Notes: a model not told the origin generated them from the sequence alone. 64,000 nt of DNA from Paraburkholderia sp. BCC1884 (GCF_900996225.1 NZ_CAAJGL010000033.1:62001-126000), one strand, 5' to 3'. Counted from the stretch's first letter, positions 46,699 to 56,860 are shown. Numbers and translations: made by a program.

Positions 46699-47763
46699 AT
46701 GCGAATCGCTCAAATCGCTCCGTTGCACGAGGCGGTTCCTCCCAAGCTGTATGGCGGGACGGAACGCGTGGTGTCCTATCTGACCGAAGCGCTGGTCGAG
46801 CAGGGCCATGACGTCACGCTCTTCGCGAGCGGCGATTCCATTACCTCGGCAAAGCTCGAAGCCTTCTGGCCGCAGGCGCTGCGCCTCGACCCGACCATCC
46901 GCGACGTGATGGCCCCGCACATGCTGCTGCTGGAAGAAGTGCGCCGCCGCGCGGACGAATTCGACGTGCTGCATTTCCACATCGATTACTACCCGTTCTC
47001 GCTGTTCGCGCGTCAGCCGGTGCCGTTTCTGACCACGCTGCACGGTCGTCTCGATCTGCCGGAACTGCAGCCGATCTTCAACACGTTCAGCGACGTGCCG
47101 GTGGTGTCGATTTCGGACAACCAGCGTATTCCGCTGCAACAGGCGAACTGGCTGCAAACCGTGTATCACGGCCTGCCGGAAGACGTGCTCACGCCGATCC
47201 CCAACGTCGAGCCGGGCTACCTCGCTTTCCTCGGCCGCGTCTCGCCGGAGAAGGGCCTCGACCGCGCGATCCGTATCGCCGGGCAGGCAGGTATGAAGCT
47301 CAAGGTTGCCGCGAAGATCGACAAGGCCGACCGCGCCTATTACGAAGAAGTGATCAAGCCGCTGATGGCGCTCCCGCACGTCGAGTACATCGGCGAAATC
47401 GGCGAAACCGAAAAGCGTGAGTTCCTCGGCAACGCGCATGCGCTGGTGTTCCCGATCGACTGGCCGGAGCCGTTCGGTCTGGTCATGATCGAAGCGATGG
47501 CGTGCGGTACCCCGGCGATCGCGTTCAACCGCGGTTCGGTGCCGGAAGTGATCGAAAACGGCGTGTCGGGCTTCGTCGTCGAAGACGAAATCAGCGCGGT
47601 CGCCGCCGTCAAGCGTCTGCACACGCTGTCGCGCGCCGGTGTGCGCAAGGCATTCGAATCGCGCTTCTCGTCGAAGGTGATGGCGAAGAACTACGTCGCC
47701 ACCTACGAAGAGCTGCTGCGTCAGAAGCATCGTACGGTGCTGCGTGAAGTCAACGCGAGCTGA
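46699..47763 (+). CDS. Glycosyltransferase family 4
   Basis: GT-B glycosyltransferase of 354 aa. N-terminal APLHEAVPPKLYGGTERVV is the acceptor-side glycine-rich loop; the C-terminal donor site has FLGRVSPEKGLDRAI and the E-x7-E element in EAMACGTPAIAFNRGSVPEV. No membrane helix. Acceptor unknown; similar stand-alone proteins are often linked to glycan or compatible-solute synthesis. The ATG at 46699 has a strong ribosome site. It lies near otsBA, but on its own transcript. Confidence 0.88.
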   Translation: MRIAQIAPLHEAVPPKLYGGTERVVSYLTEALVEQGHDVTLFASGDSITSAKLEAFWPQALRLDPTIRDVMAPHMLLLEEVRRRADEFDVLHFHIDYYPFSLFARQPVPFLTTLHGRLDLPELQPIFNTFSDVPVVSISDNQRIPLQQANWLQTVYHGLPEDVLTPIPNVEPGYLAFLGRVSPEKGLDRAIRIAGQAGMKLKVAAKIDKADRAYYEEVIKPLMALPHVEYIGEIGETEKREFLGNAHALVFPIDWPEPFGLVMIEAMACGTPAIAFNRGSVPEVIENGVSGFVVEDEISAVAAVKRLHTLSRAGVRKAFESRFSSKVMAKNYVATYEELLRQKHRTVLREVNAS

Positions 47764-47819
47764 AATTCGAAGCAGTCCGGCCGGGTAAGAGCGCTTTCGG
47801 GCACTCTCGCGACGGCCAC

Positions 47820-47856
47820 ACAACGCCCCGTGCGCCGCGCGCTCACGGGGCGTTGT
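47820..47856 (+). terminator. Terminator-like hairpin after glycosyltransferase
   Basis: Perfect 13-bp stem ACAACGCCCCGTG / CACGGGGCGTTGT with an 11-base loop, lacking a long T-run. Confidence 0.7.
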
Positions 47857-47939
47857 TGCATGCGCGCCGCGTTTTTTGGATTGATCGGTGGAAAGTGCGG
47901 GTTTCGACCGGCCGGAATGAGCCACCCTCCGTAATATCC

Positions 47940-47945
47940 CTATAA
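47940..47945 (+). promoter_or_regulatory. TATAAT -10 box
   Basis: Exact -10 consensus upstream of the membrane protein gene. A transcription start near 47952 would lie downstream of the ATG at 47945 and so supports translation from TTG 47996, which has an AGGAGG site. The -35 is weak. Confidence 0.5.
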
Positions 47946-47995
47946 TGGCCGTGCCGCAAATTTGGCTGCGGCGACGCCGACGACAGGAGGATGCC

Positions 47996-48850
47996 TTGGC
48001 GAGAACGAAAGAGACGCGTGCGAACGCGGCGCCCGGCGCCGGAACGATTTTCGCGTTGCGCGCCATCGGTCTCGTGCTCCTCGCCCGCTGGCTATTTTCG
48101 ATGGCGCAGATGGACCTGGGCGCTGCGCTGTCGGCCATGGTGTCGTCGCCCTGGGCGTGCGTCAACCTGGTATTCCTGTTTCTGCTGATTTTCCTGCCTG
48201 GCGCGCGCGCTATGGCCGAGCGTCCGTTTCATCCGCTGCCGCAATGGCTGCGGCAGGCGCTGCGGCTCTTTGCTTTCCTCGGATTTCTGTTTGCCGTCTG
48301 GTCGATCGGCGCCTTTGCGGCGAGCGCGGGCTGGCGGCGCGCGGCGCAAGCGGTGGCGGCCACCAACGGCTGGCTGCTGGCCGCGCCGGCGCTGTATGCC
48401 GCGGTCATGTGGATCTGCCGCCCGCGCGCGCTGTGGCGTACCAATATTGCTGCGCGCCGGTTTGCGATCGGCCGTTACGCGATGGCGCTCGATCCGGTCA
48501 CGCGCACGGCGATCGTATGGGCGGAGCGTCGCAAGGTGGGGCAGTACGATGCGCGCGAACTATCCGTGCGATGGGCGCTCGGGCAAGCGATGCCCGCTGC
48601 GCCGACGCCCACTCCGGTAGTCGCGTTCAGCGGCGTCGGTGAGGCGGGCGTGGCGCGTGCATCGCAAGGCTCGGCAACGGCGCCGGCTTTGGCGCACGGC
48701 GCGTTCAGGCGCCGGCAGAAAATCGAATTGCTTTGGGATTCGCCGGCCGCGGCAGGTCACAACCGGCAAACCGTATTTCGCGCCGCGTTGACCAGCGAAG
48801 GCGATCGGGCCGCCGCGCGTGCACTCGACACCTCATTGCAGCAGGTCTGA
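47996..48850 (+). CDS. Membrane protein of unknown function
   Basis: 284 aa with about four hydrophobic helices in the first 150 residues (ALRAIGLVLLARWLF, ACVNLVFLFLLIFLPG, LRLFAFLGFLFAVWSIGAF, GWLLAAPALYAAVMWIC), then a soluble Ala/Arg-rich tail. The TTG start at 47996 is chosen for its AGGAGG site (47985-47990) and the TATAAT box at 47940. I do not recognise the family. Confidence 0.65.
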   Translation: MARTKETRANAAPGAGTIFALRAIGLVLLARWLFSMAQMDLGAALSAMVSSPWACVNLVFLFLLIFLPGARAMAERPFHPLPQWLRQALRLFAFLGFLFAVWSIGAFAASAGWRRAAQAVAATNGWLLAAPALYAAVMWICRPRALWRTNIAARRFAIGRYAMALDPVTRTAIVWAERRKVGQYDARELSVRWALGQAMPAAPTPTPVVAFSGVGEAGVARASQGSATAPALAHGAFRRRQKIELLWDSPAAAGHNRQTVFRAALTSEGDRAAARALDTSLQQV

Positions 48851-49001
48851 ATCGTCGGCTTGGTGCAGTCGGCCACGCACCGCGCGGCCAAAGCAGTCTT
48901 CGTAGATTGAGCCTTAGCCGATAATGAAGTCATGGCGCCCGCCGCAAGAAGACGGGGCTTGGACGTACATCGATCGTGTCGCGTCGTTCGCAGGAGTCGC
49001 T

Positions 49002-49466
49002 ATGCTGGTTCGCTGGTTGCTTGCCGCCGTCCATCTGCTTGCGTTTGGTTTTGCGCTCGCGTCGATTCTCCGGCGCACCTGGGCGCTGCGCCGCGCCACC
49101 GTGCCCGCTGCTTTGCGATCCGTGTTTCGTGCGGATACCGGTTGGGGGTTGTCGGCTCTGGTACTGATCGTCACCGGTCTGATGCGCGCTTTCGGCGGTT
49201 ATGAAAAGGGCGCGGACTACTATCTCCATGAGCCGCTCTTTCACTTGAAGATGACGCTGCTGGTCGTGATCCTCGTGCTCGAAGTGCCGTCGATGCTCGC
49301 GTTGATGCGCTGGCGCGCGTCGCTCAGAAAAGGCACGCCGCCAGATCTGCACAAGGCGCGTTCGTACGCACGCTTCAGCGTGATTCAGACGATCTTGCTG
49401 GTACTAATGGTATTCGCCGCCACGGGCATGGCGCGTGGGGTGGGATTGCCGGCGGGCGTGGTGTAG
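49002..49466 (+). CDS. DUF2214-like integral membrane protein
   Basis: 154 aa with four membrane helices. It has the look of the DUF2214 family: LLAAVHLLAFGFALAS, a DTGWGLSALVLIVTGLMR segment, EPLFHLKMTLLVVILVLE, and a C-terminal helix with MVFAATGMARG. The ATG at 49002 follows AGGAG at 5 bases; an earlier in-frame ATG at 48924 lacks one. Function unknown. Confidence 0.75.
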   Translation: MLVRWLLAAVHLLAFGFALASILRRTWALRRATVPAALRSVFRADTGWGLSALVLIVTGLMRAFGGYEKGADYYLHEPLFHLKMTLLVVILVLEVPSMLALMRWRASLRKGTPPDLHKARSYARFSVIQTILLVLMVFAATGMARGVGLPAGVV

Positions 49467-49501
49467 CCGTAGCCGGTGTAGTCAGGCGGACGTGGCTCAG
49501 T

Positions 49502-49536
49502 GTGTGGGAGGCGCCGTGTTCCGGCGCCTCCCACAC
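49502..49536. terminator. Hairpin between convergent genes
   Basis: Perfect 15-bp stem GTGTGGGAGGCGCCG / CGGCGCCTCCCACAC with loop TGTTC, no T-run. It lies between the DUF2214-like gene and the second ABC transporter. Confidence 0.75.
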
Positions 49537-49563
49537 TCCACTTACCCCGCGTCTCGATACGGC

Positions 49564-51441
49564 TTACTTGCCCACAAGCAGGCTGGACTCATCCGTTCGG
49601 CCCACCTTTGCGCGAGTCGTCTCGCTGGCCAGGTCCGGCTTCTCCAGTCCCTTGATGAGCTCCAGCGCCTGACGTTCGAACAACCGCCGATACAGGCCGT
49701 TTTCGAGCTTGATCAGCGCGTCGTGACTGCCTTCCTCGATGACCTTGCCCTTGTCCAGTACCAGCAGCCTGTCGAGCGCGCGCACGGTCGACAGACGATG
49801 CGCCACCACCAGCGTGGTGCGGCCCATCATCAGGCGTTCCATGGCCTGCTGGATCAGCACTTCGCTCTCGCTGTCGAGGCTCGACGTCGCCTCGTCCAGA
49901 ATCAGGATCGGCGCGTCCGCGAGGAACGCGCGCGCGATCGCCACACGTTGACGCTCGCCGCCCGAAAGCTTGACGCCGCGTTCGCCCACCAGCGTGTCGT
50001 AGCCGTTGGGCAGCGCCGCGATGAAGTCGTGCGCGCTGGCCAGTTGCGCCGCGCGTTCGATCTCGGCGCGGCTTGCGCCCGGTCGGGCGTACGCGATGTT
50101 CTCCGCGAGCGAACGGTGAAACAGCACCGGCTCCTGCTGCACGATCGCGATCTGGCCGCGCAACGACGCTTGCCGCACACGGGCGATGTCCTGACCGTCG
50201 ATCGTGATCCGGCCTTCAGAAATGTCGTACAGGCGCTGGATCAGCTTGATGAAGGTCGTTTTCCCCGAGCCCGAATGTCCCACCAGGCCAACGCGTTCCC
50301 CAGGCGCGATCCGCACCGAGAAGTTCTCGTAGAGCGGCCTGCCGCTCGCGCCGTAATGGAACGTGACGTGCTCGAAGCGGATCTCGCCTTTGCCGATCGC
50401 GATCGGACCTGCGTCGACGCGATCTTCGATCCCGAGCGGCTGCCGGTTCAGCGACACCAGTTCCTCCATGTCGTTGACCGAGCGCTGCAGGTTGCGGATG
50501 TGCATGCCGACGTCGCGCAAGTAGCCTTGCAGCATGAAGAACATGGTCAGTGCGAACGTGATGTCGCCGACGCTCGCTTCGCCGCGCGCCCACAACAACA
50601 ACGCGGAGCCGAGAATCGCGGCCTGAATCGCCACCAGCATGCCGCCCTGGACGCCGCCGTTGATCGTGCCGCGCTGCCAGGTGCGGCGTGTGCGCTGACG
50701 CCACTTGTCGATCACGCGCGCGAGCAGGGCTTCTTCGCGCTCTTCGGCGCCGAACGCCTTCACCACGCCGTTGCAGCTGACCGCGTCGGCGAGTGCGCCG
50801 CCCATGCGCGTGTCCCATGCATTAGCGAGGCGTGCGGCAGGCGCGACGAAGCCGAGCGACATCGCCACGGTTACCGCGATATACAGCAGCGAGCCGATGC
50901 CGACGACGGCGCCCATCAGCGGCCAGCGCCAGCCGAGCAGCACCGTTGCGCCGCCCAGCATGACGAGCGACGGCAGTAGCGCGATCAGCAGCGTGTCGTT
51001 GAGCAGGTCGAGCGCCCACATGCCGCGCGTGATCTTGCGCACCGTGGAACCCGCGAAGCTGTTGGCGTGCCAGTCGGTCGAAAAGCGTTGCACGCGATGA
51101 AACGCGTTGGCTGCGATCTCGCTCATCATCTCGAGCGTGAGCCGGATGATGTTGAAATACACGCCTTGCCGCAGCAAAGTCGCGCCGAGGCCGAGCGCCG
51201 CGAGCACGCAGAAGGCCGTGACGGCCGCGTGCCACGCGACGGCGTCGCCCGCCGAGCCGGAGGCGATGGCGTCGACGAGGTGCCCGGCGAACATCGGCGT
51301 GAGCACGTCAGCCAAAGCGGCGAGCAACACCAGCGCGGTGATGACGCAAACGCGCCAGGGCTGTTGCGCCCAATGAAGGAAGGTAAAGCCAAGGACGTCC
51401 TTGAAGGCTTGTCCGCGAAAGTCGAGTTTTTTTCTGGTCAT
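49564..51441 (-). CDS. ABC exporter half-transporter (MsbA-like) 2
   Basis: 625 aa, permease plus ATPase. Membrane helices occupy about 30-330. Walker A GLVGHSGSGKTT, signature LSGGERQRVAIARA, Walker B ILILDEATSSLD and switch His VAHRLST are intact. It shares family and architecture with the 44.2-46.1 kb transporter but is clearly divergent from it, so it is not a recent duplicate. Substrate unknown. No partner gene is adjacent, so it probably works as a homodimer. Confidence 0.88.
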   Translation of the reverse strand: MTRKKLDFRGQAFKDVLGFTFLHWAQQPWRVCVITALVLLAALADVLTPMFAGHLVDAIASGSAGDAVAWHAAVTAFCVLAALGLGATLLRQGVYFNIIRLTLEMMSEIAANAFHRVQRFSTDWHANSFAGSTVRKITRGMWALDLLNDTLLIALLPSLVMLGGATVLLGWRWPLMGAVVGIGSLLYIAVTVAMSLGFVAPAARLANAWDTRMGGALADAVSCNGVVKAFGAEEREEALLARVIDKWRQRTRRTWQRGTINGGVQGGMLVAIQAAILGSALLLWARGEASVGDITFALTMFFMLQGYLRDVGMHIRNLQRSVNDMEELVSLNRQPLGIEDRVDAGPIAIGKGEIRFEHVTFHYGASGRPLYENFSVRIAPGERVGLVGHSGSGKTTFIKLIQRLYDISEGRITIDGQDIARVRQASLRGQIAIVQQEPVLFHRSLAENIAYARPGASRAEIERAAQLASAHDFIAALPNGYDTLVGERGVKLSGGERQRVAIARAFLADAPILILDEATSSLDSESEVLIQQAMERLMMGRTTLVVAHRLSTVRALDRLLVLDKGKVIEEGSHDALIKLENGLYRRLFERQALELIKGLEKPDLASETTRAKVGRTDESSLLVGK

Positions 51442-51824
51442 TTGCCACGACCCGGCGACGCGTGAACGTGCCGAGGTTCCAGTCAGGAGCGAAAGGACGA
51501 GACAGTTAAACCGCGCCGCAAAGAATCGGCGATGGGACTACAAACTGTCTGGAATTTGCGCGAAACGCCTGTTCAGGCAGAACCGCGTAAGCGATGAAAC
51601 AACGACGATAACGACGTTACGGTCGGAGGTACGATCGCGAGACCATGCCGGGGAAAGCGATGTGCACTGCGAACATGTGACGCCTCCCTTGTGGTCGATT
51701 GAAGTGGAGCAAATAGACGGGGCGAATGCCCGAAGACCCACTATATCAGCAGTATTTCGCGCCCGCAATCGTACGAAGTTTCGTTCTTGACGCTGCAACG
51801 CGAGGATGCGAGCAACAAAATAGA

Positions 51825-51856
51825 AAAGGGCTTACGCATTGCTGCGTAAGCCCTTT
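51825..51856 (-). terminator. Terminator after tRNA-Val
   Basis: Perfect 14-bp stem AAAGGGCTTACGCA / TGCGTAAGCCCTTT with loop TTGC; on the reverse strand it is followed by a T-rich run. Confidence 0.9.
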
Positions 51857-51885
51857 ATTCTTCGGTGATCGACACACCAAAATTC

Positions 51886-51960
51886 TGGTGGGTAGTACTG
51901 GGATCGAACCAGTGACCCCTGCCGTGTGAAGGCAGTGCTCTACCGCTGAGCTAACCACCC
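51886..51960 (-). tRNA. tRNA-Val (CAC)
   Basis: 75 bases with encoded CCA on the reverse strand. The anticodon stem CTGCC/GGCAG frames loop TTCACAC with anticodon CAC. D-arm GCTC/GAGC and T-loop TTCGATC are standard. The acceptor stem contains one G-U pair. Confidence 0.95.
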
Positions 51961-52008
51961 GAAGAGAGCCGAATTATGTCAGCAATTTTCGGGCTCGTCC
52001 AGTATTTT

Positions 52009-52743
52009 TTAAGCGGTTTGCTCATCCGCAGTCGGTGCCGGTTCGAGTCGCCAGACGCTGGTGCCCTTGACCGCTTTGTCGAGTCCGTCGAGCACGGCCT
52101 GGTGCGCGGCGAGTTCGTCGTCGCTCGCGACAAGCACGACCAGATCCAGCGACTCGAGCGCGATCCGCGGCGTATTCGCATCGCCACCGCCATGCGATTC
52201 GCCGAGCATGTCGATGACCAGGCTCTCCTGGCCACGCGTCATCGCCAGATAAACTTCAGCGAGCAGTTCCGAGTCGAGCAGTGCACCGTGCAGCGTGCGG
52301 TGTGCATTGCTGACGCCGAAGCGGTCGCACAGCGCATCGAGCGAGTTGCGCTTGCCGGGGAACATCTGCTTCGCGCGCGCAAGCGTGTCGATGATCTCGC
52401 CGCAATACGTTTTGACCGGCGGCAAACCTAGCAGCGCGAATTCGGCGTCGAGAAAGCCGATGTCGAACGGCGCGTTATGAATGATCAGTTCCGCGTCCTG
52501 GATGAAGTCGCGAATCTGATCGGCGATCTCGGCGAACTTCGGCTTGTCGCTCAGGAATTCGGTGGTCAGTCCGTGCACCGCCAATGCGCCCGGATCGCTG
52601 TCGCGTTCCGGATTGATGTAGAAATGCAGGTTGTTGCCCGTGAGCCGGCGGTTCACCATTTCGACGCAACCGAGTTCGAGAATCCGGTCGCCCGTGCGGG
52701 CATTCAGGCCGGTGGTTTCGGTATCGAGGATGAGTTGACGCAT
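52009..52743 (-). CDS. dnaQ: DNA polymerase III epsilon subunit
   Basis: Proofreading 3'-5' exonuclease of the replicative polymerase, 244 aa. The DEDDh residues are visible: Asp and Glu in LDTETTGLN, Asp in HNAPFDIGFLD, and His/Asp in HGALLDSELLAEVY. The C-terminal quarter is the alpha-subunit-binding tail. It is the last gene of the reverse yafS-rnhA-dnaQ group, the same set as around E. coli gloB. Confidence 0.96.
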   Translation of the reverse strand: MRQLILDTETTGLNARTGDRILELGCVEMVNRRLTGNNLHFYINPERDSDPGALAVHGLTTEFLSDKPKFAEIADQIRDFIQDAELIIHNAPFDIGFLDAEFALLGLPPVKTYCGEIIDTLARAKQMFPGKRNSLDALCDRFGVSNAHRTLHGALLDSELLAEVYLAMTRGQESLVIDMLGESHGGGDANTPRIALESLDLVVLVASDDELAAHQAVLDGLDKAVKGTSVWRLEPAPTADEQTA

Positions 52744-52817
52744 GTCGGATTAGCCTGCTTCAGAAATTTGCAACGGAAAAAGCGCGAGTAGGGCGCGTGA
52801 CGAAGGCGTGCTCGCGA

Positions 52818-53264
52818 TCAAACTTGCGTGAGCGACGCGACGCCCCGATTGGCCAGTTGATCCGCGCGCTCGTTTTCCGGATGGCCGTTGTGCCCGCGTA
52901 CCCAGCGCCATTCGATCTCGTGTTGCGCGACGAGCGCGTCGAGCCGTTTCCAGAGATCGGCGTTCTTCACCGGTTGTTTGGCGGCGGTGATCCAGCCTTT
53001 CTTCTTCCAGCCGTGAATCCACTCGCTGATGCCTTTTTGCACATACTGCGAGTCGGTGTGAACGACCGCTTTGCACGGACGCTTGAGCGCTTCGAGCGCG
53101 CCAATCACGCCCATCAGTTCCATGCGGTTGTTCGTGGTGTTGGCTTCGCCGCCGAACAGTTCTTTTTCCTGATCGCCGAAGCGCAGCAACGCGCCCCAGC
53201 CGCCGGGTCCAGGATTGCCTTTGCAGGCGCCGTCGGTATAAATATCGATGAGATCGGAAGTCAT
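52818..53264 (-). CDS. rnhA: Ribonuclease HI
   Basis: 148-aa RNase H that removes RNA from RNA-DNA hybrids. The catalytic residues appear in [16 protein letters not shown], the MELMG helix ([10 protein letters not shown]), HTDSQYV and the [14 protein letters not shown] end. The start at 53264 overlaps the methyltransferase stop by ATGA. Confidence 0.97.
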   Translation of the reverse strand: MTSDLIDIYTDGACKGNPGPGGWGALLRFGDQEKELFGGEANTTNNRMELMGVIGALEALKRPCKAVVHTDSQYVQKGISEWIHGWKKKGWITAAKQPVKNADLWKRLDALVAQHEIEWRWVRGHNGHPENERADQLANRGVASLTQV

Positions 53265-54112
53265 TGAGTGTGGTTGCGTGTATTCGGTGTGGCGGCGGGC
53301 GCGAGGCCCGCGGCGAGGACGGGTTTCTTCACTTTCAGCGGGCCGACGAGGTGCATGCCGCGCACGCGCTTGATCGCCTTGATCATGTAAGTGGCGCCGA
53401 AAATCGGCCACCAGCGGTCGCCGGCGGCTTCCATGAATTCATAGCGGGACAGCCATTGATCGCTGCCAAGCGGCGGACGATAGCAGCCGAAGCGTCCGCG
53501 TTCAAGGTCGAAGCCCAGCAGTTTGATCCAGTCCTTCAGGCGCGTGAAAGCGATCAGGTCGACGGCAGCCGGCACGAACGGGCGGCCGGTCATCTTGCCG
53601 ACCGATTGCCGCGCGCCCCATAGAGACAATGAGTTGAAGCCGAGAATGATCAGCTGGCCTTCGGGCATCAACACGCGCTCGGCTTCGCGCAACAGCCGAT
53701 GCGGGTCGCTGGTGAATTCGAGCGTGTGCGGCATCACGATCAGATCGACGCTCTGCGCTTCGAACGGCAAGTCGAGCAGATCGCACCATACCGCACTGCG
53801 GCCGCCCGGCGCCGACAGATCGGCACCGCCGCCCAGTGCCGCGCCATGAAGCAGGCCGTTGCCTACGCGCTTCGCGCCGCGCGGGAACGTGTAGGGCGCG
53901 CTCGCGCCGCTCGCAGCATCGAGCACGAGGCCGCGGCACGGCATGCGGTTTTCGCGCAGCGCGTCGAGTTGCGGCAGGCCGAGTTGCAGCGCATGGTAGC
54001 CGAACACGTCGGACACTACACGGTCGAGTTGGGTTTGCTCCCATTCGAGCACGTAGCGGCCGGGTGGCGAATCGGTCCAGGCGGGCCAGTCTATAATCGC
54101 TCGGTCAGTCAT
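53261..54112 (-). CDS. SAM-dependent methyltransferase, YafS-like
   Basis: 283-aa class I methyltransferase-like protein. The SAM-binding glycine loop is degenerate ([13 protein letters not shown]), with the acidic strand end around [20 protein letters not shown] and motif [18 protein letters not shown] typical of methyltransferase type 11. It corresponds by position to E. coli yafS, between gloB and rnhA. The ATG at 54112 is chosen; the longer frame runs into gloB. The substrate is unknown. Confidence 0.85.
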   Translation of the reverse strand: MTDRAIIDWPAWTDSPPGRYVLEWEQTQLDRVVSDVFGYHALQLGLPQLDALRENRMPCRGLVLDAASGASAPYTFPRGAKRVGNGLLHGAALGGGADLSAPGGRSAVWCDLLDLPFEAQSVDLIVMPHTLEFTSDPHRLLREAERVLMPEGQLIILGFNSLSLWGARQSVGKMTGRPFVPAAVDLIAFTRLKDWIKLLGFDLERGRFGCYRPPLGSDQWLSRYEFMEAAGDRWWPIFGATYMIKAIKRVRGMHLVGPLKVKKPVLAAGLAPAATPNTRNHTQ

Positions 54113-54131
54113 ATCAAAGAATGCGTCGCCT

Positions 54132-54923
54132 ATGAATGCGCTCGAGTACGTACCGGTCCCGGCGTTTGATGACAATTACATCTGGGTCGTTTCCGACGGT
54201 CACCACGCGGTCGTCGTCGATCCGGGTGAGGCCGCGCCCGTTCGCGCCTATCTGGCGAAACGGGGTTGGCGGCTGAGCGCTATTTTACTCACGCACCATC
54301 ATCAAGACCACGTCGGTGGGGTGGCCGATCTGCTGAATGGCCAGGCGGTGCCCGTCTACGGCCCCGCCGGTGAAGCGATCGAGCATCTCACGCAGCGTCT
54401 TGAAAATGGCGATCGCGTGTCGATTGCGGCGCCGGCGCTCGAACTGAGCGTGCTCGACGTGCCGGGTCACACGAGTGGTCACATCGCCTATTTCCAGGCG
54501 GCCGATCCAAACGGCACACCGCACGTCTTTTGCGGCGATACGCTGTTCGCCTGTGGCTGCGGACGGCTCTTCGAAGGTACGCCCAGGCAGATGCTCGCCT
54601 CGCTCGACGCACTCGCCGCGTTGCCCGGCGCGACCGAAGTCCATTGCGCGCACGAGTACACGCTGTCGAATATCCGCTTCGCGCTCGCCTGCGAGCCAGA
54701 CAACGCCGAACTGCAAGCCTGGCGTGACAAAGCGGCCGACTTGCGGTCCCGCAACGTGCCGACTTTGCCGACCACCATCGCCCACGAACGCGCCGTAAAC
54801 CCGTTTTTGCGCGCCGACGTGCCGGGGGTTCAGGCGGCCTTGCAAGAGCAGTTGCATGAAAAAGTGCCCGATCGATTGACGGCATTTACGCTGATGCGCG
54901 AATGGAAAAATCGCTTCCGATGA
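54132..54923 (+). CDS. gloB: Hydroxyacylglutathione hydrolase (glyoxalase II)
   Basis: 263-aa metallo-beta-lactamase-fold enzyme completing methylglyoxal detoxification. The metal motif THHHQDHVGG is exact; further ligands lie in VPGHTSGHIAYF, FCGDTLFACGCGRLF and CAHEYT. The C-terminal glyoxalase II domain with NPFLR is present. It is divergent from yafS-rnhA-dnaQ with a 19-base gap between start codons, so the promoters must overlap the neighbouring coding starts. Confidence 0.96.
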   Translation: MNALEYVPVPAFDDNYIWVVSDGHHAVVVDPGEAAPVRAYLAKRGWRLSAILLTHHHQDHVGGVADLLNGQAVPVYGPAGEAIEHLTQRLENGDRVSIAAPALELSVLDVPGHTSGHIAYFQAADPNGTPHVFCGDTLFACGCGRLFEGTPRQMLASLDALAALPGATEVHCAHEYTLSNIRFALACEPDNAELQAWRDKAADLRSRNVPTLPTTIAHERAVNPFLRADVPGVQAALQEQLHEKVPDRLTAFTLMREWKNRFR

Positions 54924-55079
54924 CCCGCCTCGCGTGAGGGTGTTCCTCACGCTAAAAATCGGAAAAATTCGCCAAGCCCAAGATTTGCTTGATTTTTTCG
55001 TAATTTTCCGATTGACGTAAACGTTGCCGTTTCGTACTATCGGCTGCAAATTCCAGCCCTTGTGGAAGCCGAGACGTTC

Positions 55080-56774
55080 ATGAGATTTATCTTTAGTGCG
55101 TTGTTGGTCCTGACACTCGCCGCGTGTGCGAGTCAGGGACCAGCGACGAATAGTTCTACCTCCGCAACAAATCCCGCCAGCCAGCAAGCCGTAGCCGACG
55201 CCCTTCGCAAGACAGCCAGCGCCAAAGAGACGATCAACGTCGACCAGGGCTCGGTCGATCAATTGACGAGCGCCGACGCCGATCTGTGGGGCCGTATTCG
55301 CCGTGGTTTCCAGATGCCCGACCTGCAGACCGATCTGGTCGACATGCAGGTCAACTGGTACGCGCAGCGTCCCGACTACGTGCAGCGCATGACCGAGCGC
55401 TCGCAAAAATACCTGTATCACATCGTCGAAGAGCTTGAGGCACGTCACATGCCGACCGAGCTCGCGCTGCTGCCGTTCATCGAATCGGCGTATAGCCCGC
55501 AGGCGTTGTCGGTGGCGAAGGCCGCCGGCATGTGGCAGTTCATGCCGGGCACGGGCCGCACCTACAACCTCAAGCAGAACATGTGGCAGGACGAGCGCCG
55601 CGACGTACTGGCTTCGACCAGCGCCGCGCTCGATTACCTCTCGCGTCTGCATGACATGTTCGGCGACTGGCAGCTTGCGCTCGCCGCGTACAACTGGGGT
55701 GAGGGCAACGTGCAGCGCGCGATCGCCCGCAACGAAGCGGCTGGCCTGCCTACCGACTACCTCAGCCTGCGCATGCCGAACGAGACGCGCAATTACGTGC
55801 CGAAGCTGCAGGCGGTCAAGAACATCGTGATGAACCCGCAAATGTACGGGCTCACGCTGCCGTCGATTCCGAACCACCCGTATTTCGTGACGGTGACCAC
55901 CTCGCACGACATTGACGTGGACATGGCCGCCAAGCTCGCGAACCTTTCCACCGACGAGTTCCGTTCGCTGAACCCGTCGTTCAGGAAGCCGGTGATCCTC
56001 GGCGCCACGCAGCCGCAAATCCTGCTGCCGTTCGACAACGCCAGCGCCTTCGAGCGCAATCTGAAGGCATACTCCGGCGCGCTGTCGTCGTGGACCACGT
56101 ACACGGTGACCGAGCGCGCAGCGCCGGCGGCGATCGCGCAAAAAATCGGTGTCGATGCCGACACGCTGATGGAAGTCAACAAGATTCCGGTCGGCATGCG
56201 TTTGAAACCGGGCTCTACCATCGTGGTGCCGCGCGGCTCGGACGACGACGAAGACATCAGCGCCGACGTCGCTGAAACCGCGGTGCTGGCCATGGAGCCG
56301 GACGTCCCCGACACACGCAAGATGCTGATCCGCGTGCGCCGCAACCAGTCGATGGCAGCGATCGCTTTGCGTTACGGCGTTTCAGTCGGTCAGGTGAAGG
56401 GATGGAATCGCACGCATCGCGATAGCGTCTCACGCGGTCAGGTGATCGTGCTGCACGTTCCGGTCGGCAAAGCCATGCCGAGCGAGCCGGGTCCCGAGCG
56501 CATCGCCACCGATGTACAGGCCGGCGGCGTCGAGAAGATCGGCACCCGTGTCGCAGACACACGCAGCGATTCGCGCTACGATAAGAAGAAGGGTCGTGGC
56601 CGTTCGGGCGTCGTGAAAGTATCCGAGCCGGTAGGAAAGGTCAGCAAGCCGACAGCGTCCGCCGCTACCAAGGGCAAAGTGACGAAGGTGTCGGTTTCCA
56701 CGCCCAGCAAGGCGTCGAAGGCTGCGGCAGAGAGCCGCCCGAAGACCGCGGCCAGCGCGAAGAAGGGTAAATAG
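55080..56774 (+). CDS. mltD: Membrane-bound lytic murein transglycosylase D
   Basis: Peptidoglycan lytic transglycosylase of 564 aa. The lipoprotein signal ends LVLTLAAC with lipidated Cys17. The SLT domain (about 110-260) has catalytic Glu135 in LPFIESAYSPQAL and the GMWQFMPGTGRTYNL motif. Two LysM domains follow (about 340-385 and 418-465), then a basic Lys/Ser/Ala-rich tail of about 90 residues. The ATG at 55080 fits the signal peptide. Confidence 0.94.
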   Translation: MRFIFSALLVLTLAACASQGPATNSSTSATNPASQQAVADALRKTASAKETINVDQGSVDQLTSADADLWGRIRRGFQMPDLQTDLVDMQVNWYAQRPDYVQRMTERSQKYLYHIVEELEARHMPTELALLPFIESAYSPQALSVAKAAGMWQFMPGTGRTYNLKQNMWQDERRDVLASTSAALDYLSRLHDMFGDWQLALAAYNWGEGNVQRAIARNEAAGLPTDYLSLRMPNETRNYVPKLQAVKNIVMNPQMYGLTLPSIPNHPYFVTVTTSHDIDVDMAAKLANLSTDEFRSLNPSFRKPVILGATQPQILLPFDNASAFERNLKAYSGALSSWTTYTVTERAAPAAIAQKIGVDADTLMEVNKIPVGMRLKPGSTIVVPRGSDDDEDISADVAETAVLAMEPDVPDTRKMLIRVRRNQSMAAIALRYGVSVGQVKGWNRTHRDSVSRGQVIVLHVPVGKAMPSEPGPERIATDVQAGGVEKIGTRVADTRSDSRYDKKKGRGRSGVVKVSEPVGKVSKPTASAATKGKVTKVSVSTPSKASKAAAESRPKTAASAKKGK

Positions 56775-56860
56775 ACCAATAGCGGCTCTCACGGTAGTGA
56801 CCACATGCGTTGCGGGGGCAGCGCGTGGATTGCGCTCCGATCACGCACCGTGCTTTTTCA

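Noticed and set aside
44172..51441. The two ABC transporters, glycosyltransferase and membrane proteins as one export system
   Set aside because: They lie on different strands with separate promoters and terminators, the two transporters are divergent in sequence, and no carrier or substrate gene links them.
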